From an uncultured Collinsella sp. (lineage in GTDB: Bacteria > Actinomycetota > Coriobacteriia > Coriobacteriales > Coriobacteriaceae): a stretch of 56,137 nt of DNA. This document shows, one piece after another, positions 25,604 through 33,444 of the stretch; positions within the stretch are counted from its first letter, which is position 1, and each line of letters opens with the position of its first letter. Location of the stretch: assembly GCA_902493515.1 (NCBI GenBank), contig CABUPE010000013.1, positions 1-56,137 of the forward strand, read 5' to 3'. The notes under the pieces are model-generated. The model was given only the letters and a program-made list of their open reading frames with translations. It made no database searches and had not been told where the DNA came from. A program made the translations under genes and the position numbers.

Positions 25604-26923
25604 CTAGCACACCTGGGTTTTACCGATCATGATGTTGAGGATCTCGATGTCGGTGTCCTTCATGCCCACGCGGCCCACGTAGCCCATGCTGGCAATCGTC
25701 TGCTCGACGGTATCTTGGATCAGGCCCTCGCCGGCGCGGAAGCCGCGACCCTGCATGGCCATATCATGGCCCAGAATCGCCGCATCGACGGCAGCCGAGA
25801 TCTTGGCGGCACAGCTCGCTTTGGCGCCGTCGCACACGATGCCGCCCACGTTACCGAGCGTGTTCGAGACCGTCGCGCCAATCTGCTCGCGCGTGCCACC
25901 GCACAGCCAGGTAATCGCGGCGCCGGCGCCGCACGCGGCGCAAATAGCACCGCAAAACGCCGAGAGCGCACCAATATAGCTCTTGATATGCACGGCGATA
26001 AGATCGGACAGCATCACGGCGCGCACCAGGCGCTCGTGGTCGCAACGCAGGTACTCGGCATACTCCATGACGGGCAATGCGCAGGTAATGCCCTGATTGC
26101 CCGAGCCGCACACAATGGCGACCGGCAGCGCGCAGCCGTTCATGCGGGCGTCGGACCCGGCGGCCGCACGGGCACGGGCACGGCAGGCGACGTCATCGGC
26201 ACGAGCACCCAGCAGCGTACGACCCACCTCGGCGCCCCAAGCGTGCGCGAGGCCCTCGGCACTGATCGCGCCATTCAGCTCAATCTGACGCTCAACGGCA
26301 GCGCGGGCGTCCTCAATGTCACCGTCCTCGATAAAGTCGATGATGGTCTCGATCGACATGGGCGTGTCGGCGTTATCTGCCGCACGCTCGGCCACCACGC
26401 GCTCGGCGCAGGCGGCGCACTCCCCCGCCGACTTACCGCATACCGGAATACCGTCGAGCGTATGGCACGTGACATTAGTGTGGTGATCGGTAATCTCGAC
26501 GACCGCGGTATGGCCCCCGGCCGTCGCAGTCACCTTGATGTAGAGGTTGGGCACACCCTCGACAAGCGACACATCGCAGTAGTCCGCATCGGCAAGCAGC
26601 TCGGCCACGCGGGCGCGGTCCGCGTCATCGACGCTCTCGAGCACCTCGAGCGCGCTCTTGGCGTCGCCGCCCACGGCACCCAGCACGGCCGCGGCTTCAA
26701 TACCATGCATTCCGCCCGAGTTGGGCACGGTCACGCTCTTGACGTTCTTGATGATGTTGCCCGAGCAGGCAACATCCATATGATCGGGCTCGCAACCGAG
26801 CGTCTGGCTCGCCAGTGCCGCTGCATAGGCAACGGCAATGGGCTCGGTACAGCCGAGCGCGCAGACAAGCTCGCGGTTCAAAACATCGCAAAACGCGGCA
26901 TCACGAAGGGAATCGGCAGGCAT
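25604..26923 (-). CDS. cyuA: L-cysteine desulfidase (CyuA/YhaM, UPF0597 family)
   Basis: A 439-residue iron-sulfur enzyme that breaks L-cysteine into pyruvate, ammonia and sulfide. Family motifs: ALGCTEPIAVAYAAA with Cys25, the position of the catalytic Cys in the archaeal enzyme; SGNIIKNVKSVTVPNSGG; GSGNQGITCALPV (about residue 275); CGAICAACGAGAAITW and GGIVCDGAKASCAAKI, which hold candidate [4Fe-4S] Cys ligands. It is often labelled serine dehydratase alpha because of fold similarity. RBS AGGAGA precedes the ATG. It is single and divergent from rpiB. It may supply sulfide to metY. Confidence 0.9.
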   Translation of the reverse strand: MPADSLRDAAFCDVLNRELVCALGCTEPIAVAYAAALASQTLGCEPDHMDVACSGNIIKNVKSVTVPNSGGMHGIEAAAVLGAVGGDAKSALEVLESVDDADRARVAELLADADYCDVSLVEGVPNLYIKVTATAGGHTAVVEITDHHTNVTCHTLDGIPVCGKSAGECAACAERVVAERAADNADTPMSIETIIDFIEDGDIEDARAAVERQIELNGAISAEGLAHAWGAEVGRTLLGARADDVACRARARAAAGSDARMNGCALPVAIVCGSGNQGITCALPVMEYAEYLRCDHERLVRAVMLSDLIAVHIKSYIGALSAFCGAICAACGAGAAITWLCGGTREQIGATVSNTLGNVGGIVCDGAKASCAAKISAAVDAAILGHDMAMQGRGFRAGEGLIQDTVEQTIASMGYVGRVGMKDTDIEILNIMIGKTQVC

Positions 26924-27020
26924 AGGTATCTCCTACTTGTATAACGGGCTGGGCTCTCAATAATAATTAGCTCTTTTATTTGATAACAATGCATCAAAAA
27001 CCGCAACCCAGGTTCCGGTA

Positions 27021-27052
27021 GACGGCATTCAGGCGCAAACTGACGGCATTCA
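27021..27052. promoter_or_regulatory. 21-bp-spaced direct repeat upstream of cyuA
   Basis: GACGGCATTCA occurs at 27021-27031 and 27042-27052, exactly two helical turns apart, about 100 bp before cyuA. It suggests an activator or repressor site. Confidence 0.4.
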
Positions 27053-27098
27053 TTCATGAGAAACCGGTCTTGTCGCATGCTAAAGCGTTTGACCAAAA

Positions 27099-27112
27099 AA
27101 CGCTCGAGCGTT
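27099..27112. promoter_or_regulatory. Perfect 14-bp palindrome upstream of rpiB
   Basis: AACGCTCGAGCGTT is a perfect palindrome lying in the spacer of TTGACC-17-TTACGC, a possible rpiB promoter. It could be a repressor site. Confidence 0.35.
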
Positions 27113-27195
27113 TACGCAAAAGTCGCGCTATCATGCAGTCGAACGCGGTAAACACCTTTAGCATTTGCGCCGCACAGACCAGAGAGGAACCACTC

Positions 27196-27663
27196 ATGAA
27201 GATTGGTATCGGCAACGACCACGCCGCCGTCGAGCTCAAGAACATCATCTCCGAGCACCTGAAGGAGCGCGGCTGCGAGGTCGTGAACTTTGGCACCGAC
27301 ACCTCCGAGAGCTTTGACTACCCCATCGCCGGCTACAAGGTGGGTAAGGCCGTTGCCAACGGCGACGTCGACCTGGGCATCCTCATCTGTGGCACCGGCG
27401 TCGGCATCAGCCTGGCCGCCAACAAGGTCGAAGGTGTTCGCGCCGTCGTATGCTCCGAGCCCTTCAGCGCCAAGCTCTCCCGCATGCACAACAACACCAA
27501 CGTGCTCGCCTTTGGCGCCCGCGTCGTGGGCTCCGAGCTCGCCAAGATGATTGTCGACGAGTGGCTCGACGCCGAGTTTGAGGGTGGTCGTCACGAGCGT
27601 CGCGTTAACCTCCTCAACGAGATCGATCGCACGCGCGGCCTTAAGATCGTCGACGAAGCCTAA
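27196..27663 (+). CDS. rpiB: Ribose-5-phosphate isomerase B
   Basis: Interconverts ribose-5-phosphate and ribulose-5-phosphate; a cytosolic dimer of the LacAB/RpiB fold. The 155 residues align with E. coli RpiB along the whole length: GNDHAAVELK at the start, GILICGTGVGISLAANK with the active-site Cys near residue 70, RAVVCSEPFSAKLSRMHNNTNVLAFG, and GGRHERRV near the end. ATG at 27196 has AGAGAGGA upstream; the open frame goes back to 27070 without homology. A strong terminator follows. Confidence 0.94.
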   Translation: MKIGIGNDHAAVELKNIISEHLKERGCEVVNFGTDTSESFDYPIAGYKVGKAVANGDVDLGILICGTGVGISLAANKVEGVRAVVCSEPFSAKLSRMHNNTNVLAFGARVVGSELAKMIVDEWLDAEFEGGRHERRVNLLNEIDRTRGLKIVDEA

Positions 27664-27687
27664 ACTATTCAGTGCCACAAGCTAACA

Positions 27688-27728
27688 GCAGGGGCCCGCT
27701 CGGAACACATATCCGAGCGGGCCCCTGC
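27688..27728 (+). terminator. Terminator of rpiB
   Basis: GCAGGGGCCCGCTCGG pairs perfectly with CCGAGCGGGCCCCTGC; ATAGATTTTGG follows. Confidence 0.8.
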
Positions 27729-27740
27729 ATAGATTTTGGA

Positions 27741-27776
27741 ATAAAAGGGCGCCGCGGATGGAGTTCCGCGGCGCCC
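27741..27776 (-). terminator. Terminator of ndk
   Basis: GGGCGCCGCGGAA pairs with TCCGCGGCGCCC on the minus strand, followed by TTTTAT. It is convergent with the rpiB terminator. Confidence 0.85.
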
Positions 27777-27814
27777 AAGCCACACGCTAACAGCTTTAAG
27801 GAGTCAAAGCTGGT

Positions 27815-28219
27815 TTAGCCAAAGAAGCGCTTGATCTCGATCTCGGCATTCTCCAGGCAGTCGGAGCCGTGGATCACGTTGGCGTTGACATCGACGGCAA
27901 AGTCGCCACGGATGGTACCAGGAGCAGCCTCAAGCGGGTTGGTAGCGCCCATGAGGGTGCGCATCTTAGCAACAGCGGAGAGACCGGAAACGACCATCTT
28001 GACGACCGGACCGCTCGTCATAAAGTCGCAGAGACCGCCAAAGAAGGGCTTGTCGGCCAGATGGGCGTAGTGCTCCTCGACGGTAGCGCGCTCGAGCGTG
28101 GTCATCTCCATGCGCTCGATGACAAGGCCGCTGCGCTCAATGCGAGCAACGATCTCGCCGATCTTGCGGTCGCGCACGGCGTCGGGCTTAATCATGATGA
28201 AGGTCTTCTCGATAGCCAT
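27815..28219 (-). CDS. ndk: Nucleoside diphosphate kinase
   Basis: Transfers the terminal phosphate among nucleoside di- and triphosphates. The 134-residue protein has IMIKPDAVRDRKIGEI at the N-terminus, GPVVKMVVSG in the middle, MGATNPLEAAPGTIRGDF, and the phospho-His motif NVIHGSDCLENAEIEI near residue 113. RBS GAAAGG precedes the ATG. Monocistronic, with its own terminator. Confidence 0.95.
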   Translation of the reverse strand: MAIEKTFIMIKPDAVRDRKIGEIVARIERSGLVIERMEMTTLERATVEEHYAHLADKPFFGGLCDFMTSGPVVKMVVSGLSAVAKMRTLMGATNPLEAAPGTIRGDFAVDVNANVIHGSDCLENAEIEIKRFFG

Positions 28220-28520
28220 AAAAGTAGCCTTTCAAGTAGGTTCGCGCGTGCCCAAGTCCCATTCCGGCACCCGCCTGGACTGCATCGTAACAGAGTTTTA
28301 GCTGCAGTTAAACAAAAAGCTGTTTATTGAAACGTTGCAATTTATTAAAGCGCTCCATATGTGTCACTTCTGTTTCGAAGCCCGATTAGAGTACCATCCG
28401 ACCGCCCATCAACCGCATCGAACAGAGCAGGCGGTCGGTTGCCGCCCGCGAACGTAACCCCTTCACAACCTGCCCAAAGGTCCTACAGAAGTTCTCGACA
28501 AGCCCCTCCCCCATAGCAAC
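28220..28520. other. Intergenic region between ndk and argH
   Basis: It contains the ndk promoter region (AT-rich at 28300-28350) and an inverted repeat CCGACCGCC...GGCGGTCGG (28398-28438) with a 23-nt loop and no U-tract. No gene or RNA family is recognised. Confidence 0.4.
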
Positions 28521-28554
28521 AAAATACGGGCGCCCACATCAGCAGGCGCCCGTA
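28521..28554 (-). terminator. Terminator of argH
   Basis: Minus-strand TACGGGCGCC pairs with GGCGCCCGTA and is followed by TTTTG. Confidence 0.85.
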
Positions 28555-28604
28555 AAGTGAAAACGATTTATCAATAAATGGCCAAAACGGCTTCAGCCAA
28601 ATCC

Positions 28605-30035
28605 CTACTTTACCCCGTGGCCCATCTCGACGACCTTAGTCAGTGACCCAAACACACCCTCGTCAGCCACGAGCTGTGCCTCGGCGCGATCAAGCTGCAC
28701 GGCAACGGCGGCAGGGGCGGTGCCGCCCTCGGTCGTGCGCGCGGCGACAATCGACGGGATGTCGAGCGCCTCGGTAATGTCGCGCTCAAAGAGCGGGCTT
28801 GCCTCCTGGAACACCTCAAACGGCAGGTCCTCAAGATTGCAGCCGCGCTTCTCGCACATCAGGACCAGATGGCCCACCACGGCATGTGCCTCGCGGAACG
28901 GCAGGCCACGCTTGGCCAGGTAATCGGCAACATCGGTGGCGGCAAGGTGCCCCACGCCGCACTCGCGCGCCATGGCATCCTCGTTGACGGTCCAAGTCGA
29001 AATCATTCCGGCCATAACCGACAGGCACTGCATGAGCGTATGGGCGGTATCGAGCGCGCCCTCCTTGTCCTCCTGCAAGTCCTTGTTATAAGCAAGCGGC
29101 AAGCCCTTCATGGTTACCAGCAGCTGCACCAGGTTGCCGTACACGCGACCGCTCTTGCCGCGGATAAGCTCGGCAAAGTCGGGGTTCTTCTTCTGCGGCA
29201 TGATAGACGAGCCGGTGGAGTAGGAGTCTGAAAGCGTGATAAAGCCAAATTCGGAGCTCGACCACAGCACGATCTCCTCGGAAAGACGCGACAGGTGCAT
29301 CGCCATGACGGATCCGGCGTAATGCAGATCGAGCAGGAAATCACGGTCGGAAACCGCATCGAGCGAGTTGGGGATCACGCCCGCAAAGCCAAGTTCGGCA
29401 GCCGTCATCTGGCGATCGAGCGGATAGCTCGTACCGGCAAGCGCGGCAGCACCAAGCGGGCAGTTGTCGGCGGCATCAAAGGCGGCCTTCAGGCGCGTAA
29501 AGTCGCGCGCGAACATCCAGAAATACGCCAGCAGATGATGCGAGAGCAGCACGGGCTGAGCGTGCTGCATATGCGTGTAGCCCGGCAGAATCACCTTGTC
29601 GTACTTCTTGGCCGCATCCACCAGCACATGGCGCAGCTCAAGATTGGCCTCCATGAGCTCCTTGGCCAGCGCCTTGACGCCCAGGCGCGTATCGGTCGCC
29701 ACCTGGTCGTTGCGCGAACGCCCAGTATGCAAGCGCTTGCCAGCCTCGCCGATGCGACGCGTCAGCTCGCTCTCGATGGACATATGAATGTCCTCATCGT
29801 TGATGTCGAAGGTAAAGTTGCCGGCATCGATATCCTGTTCGATTCCGGTCAGGCCCTTGGCAATCGCCTGCTCGTCCTCGGCACTGATGATGCCCTGGGC
29901 GGCCAACATCTTGGCATGCGCCTTAGAGCCGGCGATATCCTGCTTATAGAGATGTTTGTCGACCGGCAGCGACGCGCCAAACTCCTGCGTGACCTCGGCC
30001 ACGCCCGCCTCAAAACGACCGCCCCAAAGAGCCAT
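28605..30035 (-). CDS. argH: Argininosuccinate lyase
   Basis: Last step of arginine synthesis: argininosuccinate to arginine plus fumarate. The 476 residues belong to the fumarase/aspartase superfamily. The signature loop GSSIMPQKKNPD (catalytic Ser region, about residue 280) is present, with the N-terminal MALWGGRF, TGRSRNDQVATD and PGYTHMQHAQPVLLSHHLLAY. ATG at 30035 has AAGGAG upstream; the frame's earlier ATG at 30110 lacks one. It lies downstream of argG, separated by a terminator-like hairpin and a small gene. Confidence 0.95.
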   Translation of the reverse strand: MALWGGRFEAGVAEVTQEFGASLPVDKHLYKQDIAGSKAHAKMLAAQGIISAEDEQAIAKGLTGIEQDIDAGNFTFDINDEDIHMSIESELTRRIGEAGKRLHTGRSRNDQVATDTRLGVKALAKELMEANLELRHVLVDAAKKYDKVILPGYTHMQHAQPVLLSHHLLAYFWMFARDFTRLKAAFDAADNCPLGAAALAGTSYPLDRQMTAAELGFAGVIPNSLDAVSDRDFLLDLHYAGSVMAMHLSRLSEEIVLWSSSEFGFITLSDSYSTGSSIMPQKKNPDFAELIRGKSGRVYGNLVQLLVTMKGLPLAYNKDLQEDKEGALDTAHTLMQCLSVMAGMISTWTVNEDAMARECGVGHLAATDVADYLAKRGLPFREAHAVVGHLVLMCEKRGCNLEDLPFEVFQEASPLFERDITEALDIPSIVAARTTEGGTAPAAVAVQLDRAEAQLVADEGVFGSLTKVVEMGHGVK

Positions 30036-30153
30036 GGAACCGTCTCCTTTCTCCAAATACCAAAACAAGCGTCCAAAGCAATGTGCCCTGTCGCTAAAGC
30101 GATTTATCAACCGCTAGTTTTACACACTCCCTGCCGCGCGCGGGGCCATGTGG

Positions 30154-30324
30154 CTAATTTGCAAAGAAGTGACGCACCATGCACTTGGCGCCCAACGTCT
30201 CCCTCCGGATGTTGCCCTGCGAACCATCGATCCAGGCCTTCAGGCTCATAGGAACGTCCTCGACCCTTACAGCATCGAACTCGGGCGCGAGGGCAAGCAA
30301 AGCATGCGCGATAGCATTGAACAT
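30154..30324 (-). CDS. Small hypothetical protein, 56 residues, between argG and argH
   Basis: An ATG at 30324 follows GAGGAG (GAGGAGTATCCATT spacing), and the frame runs 56 codons to TAG. The protein begins MFNAIAHALLALAPEF, has a central SLKAWIDGSQGNIRRE and ends MVRHFFAN; it is not low-complexity and has no signal peptide. A TATATAT at about 30340 may be a -10. Being in the arginine block between the argG terminator and argH, it may be co-transcribed with argH. I know no family for it. A chance frame cannot be excluded. Confidence 0.5.
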   Translation of the reverse strand: MFNAIAHALLALAPEFDAVRVEDVPMSLKAWIDGSQGNIRRETLGAKCMVRHFFAN

Positions 30325-30374
30325 AATGGATACTCCTCATATATATAGGCACAGAGCCGCCAAATTGATAGAAG

Positions 30375-30404
30375 GAGCCCCGCCGGACAACCCCGGCGGG
30401 GCTC
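30375..30404 (-). terminator. Terminator-like hairpin after argG
   Basis: GAGCCCCGCCGG pairs perfectly with CCGGCGGGGCTC; CTTCTAT follows, a weak T-run, so termination may be partial. Confidence 0.6.
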
Positions 30405-30557
30405 GGACTCAGCCGCAGACGCGGCATCATATATGCGGGCGGAACGTAGGGGCCACCGATGTTAAGAAGTGTCAGCAAGCATAACGAAAGGTAGGGACCC
30501 CGTGCGCCCGTTATGTATCACGCGGATGAGCCGCGCGGATACCAAGGGAAGGAGGCG

Positions 30558-31784
30558 CTAGGCCTGGGCAGCAGCAGAGCTGGGGCCCTGGACCTTTGCC
30601 CACGTCTTGAGCGACAGCGTATCGATCTCGATAAAGCCGGCGCTGGCCTTCTCGTCAAACGTGGTGTCGCGGTCGTAGGTAGCCAGACCGTAGTCGTAGA
30701 GGCTGAAGGGGCTCTTGCGGCCGACGACATGGCAGTTGCCCTTAAAGAACTTCAGACGGACAGTGCCGGTCACGAACTTTTGCGTGTCGGCCATAAAGGC
30801 ATCGAGCGCGTTCTTGAGCGGGCTGTACCACTGGCCGTTGTACACGGCGGTGGCCCAATCCTGCTCGAGCTTGATCTTGGTCTTGAGCAGGTCGCCCTCG
30901 ACGCAGATGTCCTCGAGCGCCTTGTGGGCGGTGATGAGCGTCAGGGCGCCGGGAACCTCGTAGCACTCGCGGCTCTTAAGGCCCACCAGGCGATCCTCGA
31001 CCAGATCGAGACGGCCAAAGCCATTGTCGCCGGAGATCTTGTTGAGGGCGATGACGATCTCAGAGAGCTTCATCTTCTTGCCGTCGACGGCGACGGGCTT
31101 GCCGGCCTCAAACTCAATCTCGGTGTAGGTCGGGGTGTCCGGGGTGTCCTCGGGATTCTTGGTCATAACCCAAGCGTCGTCGAGCGGCTCATTCCAGGGA
31201 TCCTCCAGGTGACCGCACTCAATGGCACGACCCCACAGGTTGTCGTCGATGGAGTAGGGGTTGTCGTTGGCACCCTCGGGAACCGGCACGTTGTGGGCGT
31301 GGGCATAGGCGACCTCGTCGGGGCGACACTTCAGGTCCCACTCGCGAACCGGAGCGATAACCTTGAGCTCGGGGTCGAGGGCCTTGACGGCGGCCTCAAA
31401 ACGGACCTGGTCGTTACCCTTGCCGGTGCAGCCGTGGGCGACGTAGGTCGCGCCAAACTCGTGGGCGACCTCAACAAGCTTCTTGGCAAGCAGCGGGCGA
31501 GACAGGGCGGAGAGCAGCGGATACTTGTTCTCGTACATGGAGTTTGCTGCAATGGCTTTGGTCAGGAACTCATCGGAGAACTCGTCGCGCAGGTCGAGCA
31601 CCTGGCAATCGAGAACGCCCAGGTCGAGCGCCTTCTGCTTCTTGGCATCCAGTCCGGTCTCTTCCTGGCCCACGTTGCCGCAGACACAAACGACATCGAG
31701 ATTCTTCTCGTCCTGGAGCCACTTGACACATACGGATGTATCAAGACCACCGGAATATGCGAGAACGACTTTTTCCTTGCTCAT
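30558..31784 (-). CDS. argG: Argininosuccinate synthase
   Basis: Joins citrulline and aspartate with ATP. The 408-residue protein has the PP-loop VVLAYSGGLDTSV (residues 6-18), YVAHGCTGKGNDQVRFE (about residue 112), NPYSIDDNLWGRAIECG and a C-terminal tail. ATG at 31784 has GAAAGGA upstream. The region 31785-32064 holds an Arg-rich leader peptide and a terminator, so expression should respond to charged tRNA-Arg. Confidence 0.95.
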   Translation of the reverse strand: MSKEKVVLAYSGGLDTSVCVKWLQDEKNLDVVCVCGNVGQEETGLDAKKQKALDLGVLDCQVLDLRDEFSDEFLTKAIAANSMYENKYPLLSALSRPLLAKKLVEVAHEFGATYVAHGCTGKGNDQVRFEAAVKALDPELKVIAPVREWDLKCRPDEVAYAHAHNVPVPEGANDNPYSIDDNLWGRAIECGHLEDPWNEPLDDAWVMTKNPEDTPDTPTYTEIEFEAGKPVAVDGKKMKLSEIVIALNKISGDNGFGRLDLVEDRLVGLKSRECYEVPGALTLITAHKALEDICVEGDLLKTKIKLEQDWATAVYNGQWYSPLKNALDAFMADTQKFVTGTVRLKFFKGNCHVVGRKSPFSLYDYGLATYDRDTTFDEKASAGFIEIDTLSLKTWAKVQGPSSAAAQA

Positions 31785-31878
31785 GGCTGTTTCCTTTCGC
31801 CCTTGGTAGCTAGTTAGAACATCGGTCAGTTGCAAGTCATTTCAAGGTCATATACCGTGCAATATCAGGTTAAATAGC

Positions 31879-31925
31879 AAAAATCAGCACATACATGCCC
31901 TAGAAACATGCAGCAATGTCGTGCT
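31879..31925 (-). terminator. Attenuator-type terminator in the argG leader
   Basis: Minus-strand RNA AGCAC-G-ACAT...ATGT-AT... GTGCT forms a stem with a long loop, followed by GATTTTTGC. It lies between the leader peptide and argG, the place of an attenuator. Confidence 0.5.
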
Positions 31926-31989
31926 AAAACCCAACGACCTCAAAATGACTCTGTTGAGGCAATTCGCCCCATGCGGACAGAGACGATTG

Positions 31990-32064
31990 TTATCGTCGTC
32001 GGGAAATTGCGCGCTGGCGTCGGATGGCATTGTCTGCAGTGGTGATGATCGTTACGAACTGCAT
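31990..32064 (-). CDS. Arginine-rich leader peptide of argG (24 residues)
   Basis: An ATG at 32064 follows AAAGGAGAGGCAG; 24 codons and TAA. The last ten codons hold six Arg (IRRQRAISRRR), three of them in a row as CGA just before the stop. A hairpin GACGAT-AACA-ATCGTC (31982-31997) covers those codons and the stop, and a second, CCTCAA...TTGAGG (31938-31959), lies before the terminator at 31879. This is the classic arrangement of an amino-acid attenuator: ribosome stalling at Arg codons when arginyl-tRNA is short would change which hairpins form and let argG be transcribed. Direct seen evidence; mechanism inferred. Confidence 0.6.
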   Translation of the reverse strand: MQFVTIITTADNAIRRQRAISRRR

Positions 32065-32338
32065 CTGCCTCTCCTTTCACCTATCGCCGGGCGCAATTCT
32101 AATATCGTAAACGGTACCTTTTCCTCGGTAAGCGGTTGTTTTTCCGTCTCCGTTTTCGATGGTCGCTATATTACGCTAAAGTGCCCGCAGCACAAGCGAC
32201 AAATTCAAATTTCTGAAAAGTTTTTTCATTACTTTGTGAAGCGTGGTGCAAATACGCTCCGTTCCTGCGAAAATACGCCCGACTACGAATTGATGGCTAT
32301 AACGTCTGAAACAATCTCGAAACGAAAGGCTCGCTTTT
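32065..32338. other. Divergent promoter region, argG leader / HAD gene
   Basis: A possible minus-strand promoter CTTACC-17-TACGAT lies about 45 bp before the leader peptide. The AT-richer part nearer 32300 should hold the HAD gene's promoter. A plus-strand open frame (31921-32379) covers the area but has no RBS and no homology, and overlaps the HAD start. Confidence 0.4.
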
Positions 32339-33166
32339 ATGCAAACTTACGAATCGGACGCCAATATCGGAAACATTAAGATTCTCGCCGTCGACATGGA
32401 CAAGACGCTGCTGACCGACGAGCGCGTGCTGCCCCAGGGTCTTGATGAGCGCCTAGACAAGCTCGCCGACGCCGACATCGTATTCTGCCCCGCCAGCGGA
32501 CGTCCCGCCCCCAAGCTCGAGGAGATGTTCGAGGGCGTCAAGAACCGCCTCGCCTTTTGTCCCGACAACGGAGCGTGCGTGATCTATCGCGGCAGCTATA
32601 TCTATAAGAGCACTATTGACGTGGAGCTGTATCAGCAGGTCTTGAGCCGTGCCTCGGAGGATCCGCGCGCTGTCCCCGTCCTTTGCTGCTTCGACGAGTT
32701 CTACGTGCTTGCCCGCGACCATCAATACCACGACGAGATCAGCGTCTACTACAACACAATCAACTACGTCGACAGCTTTGATGGCATTGATTTCGAGTCC
32801 AACAAGATTTCGGTCTTCTTCCCCGGCTACGACGCCGAGCCCGCTTTCCGCGAGACCTATAGTCCCGAGTTCTCGGACAAGCTCTACGTCACCAACGCCG
32901 GGCGCGAGTGGATCGACTTTATGAACCTGGGCGTCGACAAGGGCGCCGGCGTCGCGCACCTGTGCGAACACCTGGGCATCGATATTGCCGACGCCGCCGC
33001 CGTGGGCGATACGTACAACGACATCCCCATGCTGGAGCGCGTCGGTCACAGCTTTATCGTAGACAATGCCGAGGAGCACATGAACGCGCACGCCAAGTGG
33101 CGCATTCCGAGCAACAACGACGGAGGCGTACTGACGCTCATCGACGCCATCTTGGCGGCTCGTTAA
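32339..33166 (+). CDS. HAD-superfamily hydrolase, Cof-type
   Basis: A 275-residue phosphatase of the Cof/YidA subfamily. Motif I is LAVDMDKTLLTDE (about residue 17), motif II CPASGRPAPKL, and motif IV AAVGDTYNDIPMLERVG near residue 220, followed by the usual NAEEHMNAHAKW. The cap domain of type IIB lies between residues 85 and 185. Likely a sugar-phosphate or cofactor phosphatase. RBS GAAAGG precedes the ATG. Confidence 0.87.
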   Translation: MQTYESDANIGNIKILAVDMDKTLLTDERVLPQGLDERLDKLADADIVFCPASGRPAPKLEEMFEGVKNRLAFCPDNGACVIYRGSYIYKSTIDVELYQQVLSRASEDPRAVPVLCCFDEFYVLARDHQYHDEISVYYNTINYVDSFDGIDFESNKISVFFPGYDAEPAFRETYSPEFSDKLYVTNAGREWIDFMNLGVDKGAGVAHLCEHLGIDIADAAAVGDTYNDIPMLERVGHSFIVDNAEEHMNAHAKWRIPSNNDGGVLTLIDAILAAR

Positions 33167-33177
33167 CGTTGCTCGTC

Positions 33178-33307
33178 GGACCTGGCCGGGCGAGGCGGGT
33201 AAGTTTTTCGTTCGGTCAGGTCCTGGGCTCGCTCGGAAAGCACATTAAGTGCTTTCCGGCTCGTGCGGAATCTACGAAAAACTTACCCGCCTCGCCCGGC
33301 CAGGTCC
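33178..33307. repeat. Large inverted repeat with 33-bp perfect arms
   Basis: Arms 33178-33210 and 33275-33307 (GGACCTGGCCGGGCGAGG..., ending TTTTTCG) are exact complements. The 64-nt loop itself contains CCGGAAAGCAC-like hairpin GGAAAGCAC-ATTAA-GTGCTTTCC. It lies after the HAD gene. Confidence 0.9.
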
Positions 33308-33375
33308 TGCGGTGACTTGCTTGCCGCCTAGATGGCGTCTTGGCGCCTAGATACTTTGGCTGATTTTTATTGAAC

Positions 33376-33409
33376 GAAGGACGCTCCTTGTTGATGAGGG
33401 GCGTCCTTC
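33376..33409 (+). terminator. Terminator between convergent HAD gene and polA
   Basis: GAAGGACGC...GCGTCCTTC (inner CCT/AGG pairs too), then TGGTTTTG on the plus strand. On the minus strand GTTCAATAAAAA follows, so polA is less well served. Confidence 0.6.
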
Positions 33410-33444
33410 TGGTTTTGTATTACTTTGGAATTGTGGTCGTGCCC

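Noticed and set aside
25604..26923. L-serine dehydratase alpha subunit
   Set aside because: CTEPIA with Cys25 and the full-length UPF0597 pattern fit cysteine desulfidase better; no beta-subunit gene is adjacent.
31921..32379. A 152-codon plus-strand open frame upstream of the HAD gene
   Set aside because: No RBS, no homology, and it overlaps the well-supported HAD start and the argG leader on the other strand.
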